Positions 12,352-21,101 of a DNA stretch of 64,000 nucleotides are shown piece by piece. A program made the position numbers and the translations under genes. Within the stretch, counting starts at the first letter, position 1; each line of letters begins with the position of its first letter. The DNA is taken from assembly GCA_963556255.1 (NCBI GenBank), contig OY744611.1, positions 35,040,285 through 35,104,284 on the forward strand, read 5' to 3'. Below the pieces are notes generated by a model. That model saw only the letters and a program-made list of their open reading frames with translations, was not told the origin of the DNA and did not search any database. Source of the DNA: Allolobophora icterica. Lineage: Eukaryota; Annelida; Clitellata; Crassiclitellata; Lumbricidae.

Positions 12352-15300
12352 TTATATCTAGAAAAATTAAAGAAATTTAGAATTTTATTTGAATATGTAT
12401 ATAATTAGATATCTTTCTTTCATATGATAATGACTAACTCTGGTAGATATCTACCAAATAACTCCAAGAACTGAGGAAGATGAAGAGATTGAAATCTGAG
12501 TAAACTGACTCATTAGAGAGCTTTTTTCACAATATAATGCTATGAAATTGACTCCATTATAAACTCGCGAATGCAGGAAACACTGCCACGAATGAAATAA
12601 AAGTATAAAATGAACAAGAAGGAACACCATCACCATTTTTGGTGCACTTACAGTGTCTGAGCTGCTCTTTCCAATGATGCAACTTGCATTGCTCCATGAC
12701 CTGTCACACATGATGATCTTTGCCTTTGAAAATGGTCTTCGGAATGCAATTTTCCATTTTTGGAAGGCCATATGGTAGCACACATGCATCAGAAATACAA
12801 AATTTCTGCATATTTTTGTAGAGAAAGTACATTAGCATTATGAGTTGTTAAAACATTCTTGAATACAACTTCAGTTTGGGCACATCGGGGGCTGCAAAGT
12901 ATGATCAGCAGACATGCACAAGGTTTTTTTTACCGTTTTCAGATGGGTCATAACATAACAGTTTTCAACACTCATCATTCTTTTCTTCAGCATTTCATCT
13001 AAGCAACAATGACTAAATATCCTGAAAATTTCATAAAATTATCTTTGATATTAATGGAGTTATGAGCTTCTGAAAGTCATTACAAATTTAGACGCGAGTT
13101 CGAAAACGGCAAAAACGAGGTCACCCCATACCTCTTTGAAACTCAATATCTTCAAAACTACTTATCAGATTGATCTAAAATTTTGCGTAACTTCCTCTAA
13201 TACCATAATAAACATTCTGTGAAATTTTCATTGAAATCCGAGATGGTCGACCTGGAAAGTTCTGAAAAATTTGTTGAATTGAGATGGAATGACCCCATTA
13301 TGATCACAACTGCAACATCAGACCAGTTTCGCTGAAAAATTTCTTTAGAGCTTTCCAGAAACAGGTCTGGCATCAATGAATGTCACTATAACAATTAAGA
13401 CTGCTGTTCAGTATAAAGGGGATGCTCAATAGTGTAGTGCTTAGCGCACTGGACTGTCAGTTGAGGGGTTCAAATCCCCGCCAGGGCAGATATTTGGTTT
13501 GAGATTTCTGCTCCACCTGCGCCCCCTAGCCTATTCCTAGCCTATAATGAGTACGCTGACCGTACACTGTCAGTGGGAAGATAAGATGGCGAGATGGGAG
13601 AGGACTGGTCACCCATCCTCATATGCTGAGGCTAAGAAAATGAAGTCGCTAACACTTCCTACCCATGGTTGCCTCAGGGCCAGCTTAAGGGACTGCTCTT
13701 CTTCTTCTGCTCAGAATAAACAATTGACAAAGGGCTAAGTATAACACTGAGGCCTGGTGTTAATGTCTGTTGGTCTTTGTACAAACGTTTACATAACACC
13801 TCTTTTCAGAAGGTGGTAACAAATTTTTAAATGTCACAGTTGATTTTTCAGTCCCTCATTCATCACAACATCCACTGGCTGTGAGTTGAGAGAAAGAGAA
13901 CCCAGTTTTCCATTCAATTCAACGTACAAGAAAGAACAGTAATAACATGGTTGCACGTACTCCGATATGTTTGGATAACCGATGAACATCCCTATCTCGA
14001 GGTAGACCTCATCGATGATCGGCACAAGTTCATCAAGTTTGGCACCAGTTAACTGCAATCATTCAACATCAAGGCCACCATCAATCGGTCAATCAAGTTA
14101 TGAAGAAATCAATCAAAAATGCAGTGAAAGAGTTACCAAGGCAATAAAACTGTCAAACGATCAAATAATCAATCAATACAATAATACAATAAATGCAACA
14201 GAAAACAATCAAAACTCAATAAGACAATCAATCAAACAAAATTCAATCACTCATACCTTCAAGCTCTGTATGACACAGAGTAGAGCTTCATCACTCTGAT
14301 GCGAAGTCAACGTCACCAGGAGTTCCTGCAGCCTTGATGGAAACGTTGACCAAATCTCTTTCACTTCCTGTCAAAAACAATAACGATGCTAAATTAATGC
14401 TCCACTACACAACCTATACACAGATTAAAATCGCTACATAAACTACATATACTTTCAAGCTGCTACACAAACGTTTGATACACATAGAAGTGATAGTTTA
14501 TGTGCAATAATTTGCAACATAAACCTGCAGTGAAATAAGCCTGTAAGCATATATCCATCCAATCTACATACTTCTACAGCACCGTCATCATAACGGAATG
14601 GGCTCACCCCGGAGCTGCGTCAGCTCCCCAGAACTCCCTCTGACACGTTCTACACTAGACTGAAAACTGTTCGAATTGGCCATGCTGGAGTCGGGAGCAC
14701 CTCTGAGAAGCCCCCATGAAGAGGTGCTATATAAATACTCTAATGAATGAATGAATAATGTCCAAGACATCAATTGACAGAGGCTTCAAGTGAAATCACA
14801 ATAAAAAAATCTTAATCCACTGAAGAATGCAGATTGAAACCTTACTGAACACAAAAATCAAAGCCAGGCTACAGTGGAAAACAATTTGAAGGAGACAAGC
14901 CTCAAGGTAAGATCTGAATGACATCAAAGAACTGACCAACTGCACTGAACTTGATAATGAATCCCAAGCCTTGGACTAGCAACCGGGGGATGTGGTGGTG
15001 CAGTGGTATGTTCTGTGCCTTGTAACCAGAGGGTCACAGTTTCGAATCTACCTCAAGCCACTGCGTAGCAACCAAGTGTCATCAATGTTATGTTGTATGG
15101 TCGTGTGCACTTATGAACTTTGTACAGAGGGCAATATCGAAATACAGTTGTAGTGTATAAAATACAGTTGTATAAAAGCTTGAACGCCTAATACTGTTCG
15201 GGTACAGGGAAGAGTCAAAGTGTCAATTGAGCAAGTGCAATGTCTTAACATAACATAACATAATTCTTTATTGCATCTCATCACGAGTCGAACGAAACAG

Positions 15301-17706
15301 AGAATAGCAAATGAACACACAATAACCAAATGATGGTCGAATTTTTTTTTAAAAAGGACAAAATAATGTGTGTGGCAGCTAGGTGGGATACAATTGGGAG
15401 TTCCAGAAAAGACTATTGTCCCGCTTAGGAGGAACTCCCAGGTAATAACATCAGAGTCAATACATGATGATCCATGCTCTGTTGATATAAGTGGTGAGCA
15501 AGGAACCTACTGTAGTACATTGTGAACCTGCCATTGTATTTATAAACAATCATCAGTAAAGCTCATGGTGATTTACAAGTAAAACGTAACCAAAACACAT
15601 TCACCAATCGACTGGCATATAACCCACCATAACGTAAATGAGCAATTACCTGCAGCTTATCATGATTTACGCATAAAGTGTAACTAAATTAACATTTACC
15701 AATTAACTGGCATGTAACTTACCAACATGTTCATGAGCAGCTCCCCCATGAAGAGTGTAAAACCAATAAGGTGAGAAAGACTTTGGAAGCCTCCACCTGT
15801 CAGTATTGTATCATGTTCCTTTAAACACCTGCAAAGGGAATAGTTAAACACAGCTCATGATGACTTTCACAACAGCGATAATAATATTATTATGCAGCCA
15901 TTATATTAAGTTAAAAATTTGTAAACACAATGGATAAAATCCAGATGCAGTGATAAAACTATGATAAGCAAGACCAAGTGTAGCTCTGAAGTGTTTATTA
16001 TCATCATTGTTATTATTATTACTATTATTTAATCTGTCTCGCCTGTAATGACAGAAAGACAATCTTTCCTATCTCACCTGTTAATAAGATAAACTTTGTC
16101 TCACCTGTTAACAAGTTCTTGCAGGAAGTTACTTTTAATCATGACCTTCAGGTGTTGAGACAGGTAGCTGCACATCCTTGCCCCCGAATATCGGAATCCC
16201 ACATTTACAATCGACTGCAAAAAAATTAAAAGCAGAAGTTAAAAGATTTCTTTAGACAATGTAACAGGTAAGAGTATACAGAATAACAGCTAAATTTAGG
16301 CTTTAAAACAGGTTGGTTCAGGCTAGATAAAAGGTCAGATTAGAACAATTAGATTATGCTAGATAACAAGCTAGATTAGGCAGGATAACATGTCAGATAA
16401 GGCAAGATGACAGGTGTGATTTTGTGCTCTTAATACAATAATTAAGATTAGATTTCAGTGTAACAAAAATAAAATTTTGAGTACAAAAAAACAACAGTTT
16501 GTGTACTAAAACAAAAACTTTGCATAATTTTTTTGTTATTAATTCATGTCTAATAAAACAAAACTTCACAAACTAAACAAAACTTCGAGTACTAAAAATG
16601 TTTTCGTATAAACATACCTTTTCGAGCAGAACTTCAACAACAGCTTTCAGTATATTCTCTGATTTTATCTCTTTTTCTAAAATGCTCACTAGCGGAACGA
16701 GTACTTCATAGAATTCAGCCGGTTCCACAGTCAGAGTCTCAATCACTTTGCGAAGTTCTTGAACTGCAATGCTACTTTTCGCTTTGTCGACCTACAGCAC
16801 AGAACAAATGACATATTAACTGTAAATACGACAAAATGTAGCGCAGTGCAACATAATATAATTAATGTGATGTAATAAATCCAAAAGGATGCAATGCTGC
16901 AATGTGTATTAATTGCTTCGTAATTAATGCAATGTAATGTAAACTAATGCAATGCGAAGCAATATAACTAATGAAGTGCCATATAATGTATCGAATGCTA
17001 ATTATGTAAGGTACCATTACGTAATAATATATCACAGTAAACATTATAATAGTGCTTCTTATAAAAATGGGTCAGGTAGACTTTGAGGATATGAGAATGA
17101 AAGCACTTTCAAAGGCTAAGGATTGTTAAAAAACGTGGCTGAGCTCAAGCTTTACATGATCTGCAAACCCAGAAGTAGGATCATGCTGAACGTGACTAAC
17201 TAGTGTGCATGCAGTTTTGCACCCATGAGCAAGGCAGTCCAGAATTAAAACTCTTCTGGACACTCAATCGCTTTGCAATGATTTCAATACTGCATATCAG
17301 TTCAGACAGAGACTCTTATATCTGCCAACTTTGGATGGGAATTCATTGGTTGAGGTTCGTACCTGTGCGTAAGCCTGTCACCGATGACTTCCAGTTTTCT
17401 GTTCACTGTTTTATTTACTGATGAAATGTCTGTTCTTAATGACAATCAACAGCATTTAGACCAGTGCAGTGAGCACCTGTGATTAGTTTTTTCTTAAAGT
17501 GGAGTTATATAAATTTATATATATTTATAATTATAATAAAATTATCACTAATAATACTAATTCATCACTGTCAATAACAATCAATGAACCTTCTCAATTC
17601 GACTTACCTCATAACAAAACCGATATTTCTCTGGGACAAATTCTTGTGCATCTAAATTCCACTGTAATGGCATTTTTGGAGGAATTGAATCCATGCCGGA
17701 AGGCAT
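6111..17706 (-). CDS. PAIP1: PAIP1-like protein (PAM2 + MIF4G + acidic PAM1-like tail), 9 coding exons
   Basis: Nine minus-strand exons join in phase into a 536-residue protein: 17608-17706, 16618-16791, 16105-16214, 15723-15828, 14257-14367, 13961-14052, 9917-10025, 9264-9379, 6111-6804. Exon 1 carries a PAM2-like motif (WNLDAQEFVP, about residues 19-28), which in known proteins binds the MLLE domain of poly(A)-binding protein. Residues ~34-250 match the MIF4G domain of PAIP1, including SGARMCSYLSQHL, LFMGELLMNM and LLDLRSRGW. Residues ~307-330 (NPMDQETAKDFEDF) resemble the acidic PAM1 tail. PAIP1 is known to link PABP with eIF4A/eIF3 and stimulate translation in the cytoplasm. The last ~200 residues are an Asn/Gly/Pro-rich extension with NGW and NGY repeats absent from vertebrate PAIP1. 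The ATG at 17706 has a weak context, and an in-frame TAG lies a few codons upstream. CTIF and eIF4G are less likely because PAM2 directly precedes MIF4G. Confidence 0.9.
7198..7395 (-). mobile_element. Fragment of a LINE reverse transcriptase C-terminus
   Basis: The minus strand reads LQSILNAAACLITHK, TDELHWLSVVNLMK and LHHLAPDYF. This matches the region after the RT domain of CR1/L2/Jockey-like LINEs (typically LQSVLNAAARL, LHWLPV, LHGLAPDYL). The fragment is short, has no stop, and abuts a larger LINE in the opposite orientation. Confidence 0.7.
7396..9022 (+). mobile_element. 5'-truncated CR1/L2/Jockey-type LINE with intact RT frame
   Basis: The open frame reaches a TAG at 8963. It has the RT palm motifs FDVSSAFDTVDH, GVPQGSVLGPLL and LYADDVQAY, then the C-terminal LHWLPVPQRI segment. 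The uninterrupted ~520 codons suggest a young insertion. The 3' end is a short non-coding stretch ('gcgctatatt') and an ATGA tetramer tail (about 8990-9022). The endonuclease half is missing. The open frame continues upstream to 7241, but that part overlaps the antisense LINE fragment and is not RT. The element lies in intron 8 of the PAIP1-like gene, antisense to it. Confidence 0.93.
9264..9379 (-). CDS. PAIP1: PAIP1-like exon 8
   Basis: Acceptor ctttttag precedes 9379; donor GAAGA|GTGCGT follows 9264. It is phase 0 in, phase 2 out. It encodes ASPDGLEPVYFDANGQGYY and an acidic stretch, matching the PAIP1 region between MIF4G and PAM1 (EPTFYTSDG in human). The acidic stretch runs into exon 9. 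Confidence 0.82.
9460..9728. repeat. Two-copy tandem duplication, unit ~140 bp
   Basis: 9462-9600 and 9604-9728 share in order 'atatgggattcaca', 'tacatttacaatatgttgc', 'aattaaatc', 'tgtttttgattact' and 'acagcagagctatttaca'. It lies in intron 7 of the PAIP1-like gene and has no coding signal. Confidence 0.75.
9917..10025 (-). CDS. PAIP1: PAIP1-like exon 7: end of MIF4G
   Basis: Acceptor ttttgtag precedes 10025; donor CAGGAT|GTACGT follows 9917. It enters in phase 2 (completing a Glu) and leaves in phase 0. RIQVQLQGLLDLRSRGWEK aligns with the last MIF4G helix of PAIP1 (LLKLVELRSSNWG in human). Confidence 0.87.
10224..10265. repeat. (CATA)n microsatellite
   Basis: About ten perfect copies of the tetramer in intron 6 of the PAIP1-like gene. 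Confidence 0.9.
11590..11980 (-). pseudogene. Decayed transposon-internal coding remnant
   Basis: The minus strand has broken frames, including KEEVEEHNKELESWFL and CLYDGLWWIGSI followed by a frameshifted HPH segment. This resembles the 'YDxxWWxG ... F(M/L)HPHGP' tail seen in many invertebrate transposon-related proteins; I recall that pattern but cannot name the family. It sits between the inverted arms, so it is probably what remains of the element's own gene. Confidence 0.4.
12257..12352. repeat. (TA)n then (CA)n microsatellite
   Basis: A nearly pure TA tract runs into ~11 CA dimers, inside the long-TIR transposon. Confidence 0.95.
13420..13738 (+). mobile_element. tRNA-derived SINE, family 1 (full head and body)
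   Basis: The 5' part has a tRNA-like promoter: an A-box-like stretch at 13431-13445 and B box GGTTCAAATCC at 13467-13477. The body includes 'gagaggactggtcaccc', 'tcatatgctgaggctaag', 'gctaacacttc' and 'gactgctcttctt'. It recurs at 34600-34760 (+) and 44215-44370 (-). It has no protein coding role. It lies in intron 6 of the PAIP1-like gene. Confidence 0.8.
13961..14052 (-). CDS. PAIP1: PAIP1-like exon 6: MIF4G
   Basis: Acceptor gattgcag precedes 14052; donor TCGGA|GTACGT follows 13961. It is phase 0 in, phase 2 out. LTGAKLDELVPIIDEVYLEI aligns with LTGSVLEDAWKE of human PAIP1. Confidence 0.88.
14257..14367 (-). CDS. PAIP1: PAIP1-like exon 5: MIF4G
   Basis: Acceptor ttttgacag precedes 14367; donor TTGAAG|GTATGA follows 14257; phase 0 at both ends. 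It encodes 37 residues (EVKEIWSTFPSRLQELL ... LLCVIQSLK), matching the helices before LTG in PAIP1. Confidence 0.87.
14585..14760 (+). mobile_element. LINE 3' end fragment
   Basis: Translates as WNGLTPELRQLPRTPSDTF ... GSTSEKPP, the C-terminus of the same LINE class as the copy ending at 9022, followed by 'gaggtgctatataaatac' and an ATGAATGA tail. It is truncated to ~175 bp. Confidence 0.75.
14880..15240. repeat. Dispersed repeat split by a SINE
   Basis: 14905-14984 and 15185-15240 match, in order, 24950-25055 and 25075-25140 ('gacatcaaagaa', 'tttggaccagcaac', 'actgttcgggt', 'gtgtc'). The sequence between is absent from the second copy and contains the tRNA-like SINE. Confidence 0.6.
14985..15180 (+). 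mobile_element. tRNA-derived SINE, family 2
   Basis: A-box-like 'tggtgcagtggta' near 14998 and B box GTTTCGAATCT at 15039-15049, then 'ctcaagccactgcgtagcaacc'-like sequence also found inverted at 31545-31625. The near-empty site at ~25060 supports insertion. Confidence 0.65.
15243..15265. repeat. (AACAT)n short tract
   Basis: A few pentamer copies precede 'aattctttattgc', resembling a retroposon tail in inverse orientation. Nothing else was recognised here. Confidence 0.4.
15723..15828 (-). CDS. PAIP1: PAIP1-like exon 4: MIF4G
   Basis: Acceptor ccctttgcag precedes 15828; donor ATGTTG|GTAAGT follows 15723. The first base completes a split Arg codon. GFQSLSHLIGFTLFMGELL aligns with FHAFVLFLGELYLNL of human PAIP1. 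Confidence 0.9.
16105..16214 (-). CDS. PAIP1: PAIP1-like exon 3: MIF4G
   Basis: Acceptor tttttttgcag precedes 16214; donor AACAG|GTGAGA follows 16105. It is phase 0 in, phase 2 out. FRYSGARMCSYLSQHL aligns with FSYMGARLCNYLSHHL of PAIP1, the strongest single family match in this gene. Confidence 0.92.
16618..16791 (-). CDS. PAIP1: PAIP1-like exon 2: start of MIF4G
   Basis: Acceptor ctgtgctgtag precedes 16791; donor GAAAAG|GTATGT follows 16618; phase 0 at both ends. It encodes 58 helix-rich residues (VDKAKSSIAVQELRKVIETL ...) at the position of the first MIF4G helices. Confidence 0.85.
17608..17706 (-). CDS. PAIP1: PAIP1-like exon 1: start codon and PAM2 motif
   Basis: Starts MPSGMDSIPPKM and carries WNLDAQEFVPEKYR, a PAM2-like motif; donor TATGAG|GTAAGT is strong, leaving in phase 0. 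The start at 17706 is the first in-frame Met after a TAG. A second Met is four residues on. A 5' UTR intron cannot be excluded. Confidence 0.8.
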
Positions 17707-18865
17707 CGATGTTGTTGCAAGCAAGAATGAACAAAACTAGACCAAAGTTCAACAAAAAGTCATTATCAAACTAACCAACCTTTCTTTAATTAATAATACT
17801 TACGTATTACAGACTATGGTGTCTATTCTAGTTAGAATGACAGACTAGTTTATCTATGTAAGGGAGGCTAAAGGTAAAAGCACCAGCTGATCTTGTTCTG
17901 TAACAACAGCCCAAACCCAAACACCATATATTTTGTAACGTTTTATTTTACGAAAATTTTAATTTTACGTCTAGCTTAATTTTACGATTTGGTTAGATTT
18001 GATTGACCTAGCTATTTTCACCTCTGAATCTAAAAAACGGTCATAAAATTTATCACAATGTGTTTTGACAGGTCAACCTTACATCTTATCCTTAGAACAC
18101 ACGAAAATGACAAATTCAGCGCTTACGAAACGCTGACAACACAGAGTGCACAGATATTCACGTTATGCAATTTACTCTAGCAGAAACGGAACTCCTCGCT
18201 TCAGAGGTACATACGGGTCACTTGCTGTAGTACGGATTAGTCGTAAATTCGCATTTGCTTTGCATAAAATCGCTGATTTTCGCTTGGTTTACCTGGTGAA
18301 TTTTATCACGTCCTTCGCGGATTTGTGACGACCTCGCTATGACTTTTCAATTTAAAAGAAAAAGAAATTTTCATGAGCGAACTATTAATATATCAGGTCA
18401 ACGCAACACGGAAGTGTATCATCCGAAATGATTGCCAGTAGTAAAGCTGTAGCAGAAAAACAAGCAGATCTGGTAAACAAGTTTATTACGACCGCGTTTC
18501 GAAATGTCTCAAATATAAAATATACGCTTTATGAACCTCTGTATTTTGCTTACAAATAAAAAATGGATACGTAATTTAAATTCTCATCAGTTGTGTGCAG
18601 TCCATATAGTTGCTTTGTTCGTTTAATAAAATTAATATATTAGGCTACACCGAAATATAGTCGGTGAAAATATCCTGTTACACTTCAAAACATCCTGTTA
18701 CACTTCAAAACACTGAGTTACACTTACAACTGGTATTCTATTTCACGTAGCAAGCCAAAGAAGTATTTATACTGTGGAAGTACTTTAGAAAAACGTCTAA
18801 CATGGAGTTGCACCAAAGATCTTAGAGTCGTAGACTGGTTGCACGTTGTCAGTTGATTATTAATC
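17707..18865. other. 5' flank of the PAIP1-like gene; nothing else recognised
   Basis: This is the likely promoter side of the minus-strand gene. No TATA box, CpG-rich core or upstream exon could be supported by eye. Open frames here are short. Confidence 0.35.
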
Positions 18866-18867
18866 CC

Positions 18868-18869
18868 AG

Positions 18870-18932
<63 letters not shown>

Positions 18933-18951
18933 TTTTTTTTTTTTTTTTTTT
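18868..18951. repeat. (ATT)n and poly(T) tract at retroelement 3' end
   Basis: About 20 ATT units run into ~20 T. On the minus strand this is the A-rich/AAT tail that follows the retroelement's 3' hairpin. Confidence 0.9.
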
Positions 18952-18952
18952 G

Positions 18953-18978
18953 CCCTGAGGTACTTCATTCCCTCAGGG
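18953..18978 (-). other. Conserved 3' hairpin of the RLE retroelement, copy 1
   Basis: CCCTGAGG (18953-18960) and CCTCAGGG (18971-18978) form a perfect 8-bp stem with a 10-base loop. The corresponding position in the copy near 31350 forms a 7-bp stem with one compensated pair. It may be the structure the reverse transcriptase recognises. Confidence 0.65.
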
Positions 18979-19012
18979 ACTTAGAGATTACGTGTGTTAT
19001 TTTTCTGGAACG

Positions 19013-19017
<5 letters not shown>

Positions 19018-19048
<31 letters not shown>
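19018..19048. repeat. (ATT)n tract inside the retroelement 3' region
   Basis: Ten ATT units separate the ORF stop (CTTGTCGAATAA on the minus strand) from CGTTCCAG. In the copy near 31430 these two blocks are adjacent, so the tract expanded within this copy. Confidence 0.85.
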
Positions 19049-19049
<1 letters not shown>

Positions 19050-20168
19050 GACAAGTTCTGGCCGCATGAAAGTTCCTATGAAGGCAACAGCATTGAAGCG
19101 TTGTATGGTGATTGACAACCGCTGGAGTAGATAACAAGTCTCCCTAGGGTCTCCGGTGGTTAAAGCGAAGTATCTCCCCAAGTCTTTTATAAGGGCCATT
19201 CCGTCGTCATTGATAGGGCCTAAGGTCTCGAAAGCTAGAGGGACAAAAAAGTGGTCTGCGCGGATCTGGCTGTACTTGTTGTTCTTTCTCGTGGCCGCTA
19301 GTTCCGCTGCTGCTCCTGATGTCGCGGACGTTGCATGAAGGTAAGAGGGCGCCACAGTGTCAGTTACGGTGACGTCCCATACAAGACTTCGTCCTCTGCG
19401 CCATGGTATCAGCGTAAGTCCGTCCGGTCGTCTCCCGTCCGTCCTCGACAGCCCAGGTGGTTCCTTGATATTAGGGACGCCCGCTCGAGATAGGCCTCGG
19501 CTTATCAAATCATTCAAAGCCGCATGTCTGGCGATTCTGCCAGGTCCTAGGTTGCACGACATCCCGTGTGACCCGTCCGCCGTCACCATTGCTCCACAGG
19601 GACATGCGTGCGGTTCGCATATATTCGTCCCCAGTCTGAGGCCTACTGCAATTCTTACCGCCTCGTCATCCAATCGCAGCCCGCATGATGACACCGGTAG
19701 TGCGAACAGCCAGTCGCTGGCGTGTGGTGCTGAGGCTGCTTTGAATCTTGCTTGGTGGTAAGCGTCGACCAGAGAGGCGTCCAATGAGTCCACCACTCTC
19801 TTCACGAGAGGACCATCCCAATACGATTGTCTGTATGCTGCGTAATTATCTGAATGTGTGATTTGACTTTCGGCGTTCCATCGCTGTAACAACGTTTCAA
19901 CGCGCGCGTCGGTGATGGATTGGTCGTAACCTAACATGGAAGACTGAAGGACGTGGGTGCCTGCAGCGGAAGCCAAGAAGGCAGGAAGCGCAAGCGAAGC
20001 GACCCGACGTATGCCCAGTCCTCCCGTCTTGACCGGTAAGGACGCTTGAAGCCATTGCATATCGGTAAGGTTAAGGTTGAGGATTGAGCACAAACCTTCC
20101 CTCTGTATTTCGTCATATTTGTCTAGTAGAGCATGTCCGCTGCAGGGGTGGGATCTTAGGGTGTGTAG

Positions 20169-20587
20169 TAGGGATCAGCCGGAAATCGCCTCGGACATTT
20201 GCCTCGGCCGAATATCCCGTTTTTCGGCACTATTCGGAAGTATTCGCCTCGGCAAATACTGGACACGCAAATAGCAAATAGTTGTCAATAATTTTTTTTA
20301 ACTTATTCGATAAACTTACACATATAAATGATATAATAAAGTGTAATTCATTGTTTGTGAAACTTTGTATCATTTATGATTTGCCAGAAATCACAATATA
20401 CAATAGTAAAATATATTAAAAAATTTAAATAAAGTAATTAAATTAATGATTAATTTTTCACTACATGAAAATGTGAAGCTTCGCATATGGAACAAATGGT
20501 ACTCGGTTCGTACCCGGATCCGGCAAATAGTACATCCAAATACTCGGATCCGGTACTCGGTAGAAAATGTCTACCGGCTGACCCCTA
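20169..20587. mobile_element. hAT-like MITE inserted in the retroelement
   Basis: Inverted ends TAGGGATCAGCCGG (20169-20182) and CCGGCTGACCCCTA (20574-20587), with GTGTGTAG duplicated at 20161-20168 and 20588-20595. The retroelement frame resumes on each side. The interior is AT-rich with 'cggatccg' repeats and no gene. Confidence 0.92.
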
Positions 20588-21021
20588 GTGTGTAGTAGCT
20601 TTTGTGAACACAGTGAGCTTCTGAGGAGGACTAAGGCATCATGTTTTGCAATATTTTCCAGTCTTGAAAGCGCCAGCGTCAGTTCCGAGCAGCGAAACTC
20701 CAGGCTTGCAGTTAGGGCCTCCTCGGACGACAGCGGTGCGCCAAGCAAACAGGCCGCTTCCGGTGCGATAGCGGGAAAGTGTTGAAGGTTTGAAGGAACT
20801 TCCCCCCTCTCCATGCGCGATATTACTTCGCATTTTGCGTAGTTGAGTTGCAGACCTAGCAATCCGCTCTCGTATTCCAGTGTTTTCACGTCCTCCGCCA
20901 CAATAGAGGCCCTTCCTCCCAGAGACAAATCGTCCAGATATCCAAGCACAAGCGATGACGATAATTTCTCAAGGATTGGTTGCAACGGCAGGCAAAACAG
21001 TAGCGGTCCCAACGAGTCGCC

Positions 21022-21023
<2 letters not shown>

Positions 21024-21100
<77 letters not shown>

Positions 21101-21101
21101 G
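21024..21101. repeat. (TTA)n microsatellite between retroelement copies
   Basis: About 26 perfect units. It joins the 3' end of retroelement copy 2 to the truncated 5' end of copy 1 (minus-strand order). Confidence 0.95.

Larger units (their letters stand above)
10483..13295. mobile_element. 2.8-kb DNA transposon with ~0.88-kb terminal inverted repeats
   Basis: The left arm 10483-11363 and right arm 12405-13295 are inverted copies close to identity: a 112-codon frame at 10979-11317 (+) recurs at 12451-12789 (-) with about two differences. The extreme ends are GGGTCATTCCATCTCAATTC and its inverse. CATT lies directly outside both ends (10479-10482, 13296-13299), a possible 4-bp target duplication. 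The ~1-kb middle holds TA and CA microsatellites and a decayed minus-strand coding remnant. It lies in intron 6 of the PAIP1-like gene. The superfamily is unassigned. Confidence 0.85.
18952..21023 (-). mobile_element. RLE-type non-LTR retrotransposon (R2/Dong-like), 5'-truncated copy 1
   Basis: The minus strand encodes RT remnants (20588-21012: MGPLLFCLPL, a YLDDLSLGG catalytic motif) and, after an inserted MITE, a 349-codon frame (19044-20093). That frame contains CPCGAMVTADGSHGMSC (a C-x-C-x8-H-x3-C finger), then RRPDG and WDVTVTD. This is the zinc finger plus PD-(D/E)XK restriction-like endonuclease layout of R2/R4/Dong-class elements. The 3' region has an AAT tract (19018-19048) and a hairpin (18953-18978). 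Microsatellites bound both ends. It is 5'-truncated in the RT domain. Confidence 0.82.

Noticed and set aside
14985..15095. Functional tRNA gene
   Set aside because: A- and B-box-like blocks are present but no cloverleaf closes, and a related copy near 31.6 kb shows it is a dispersed SINE.
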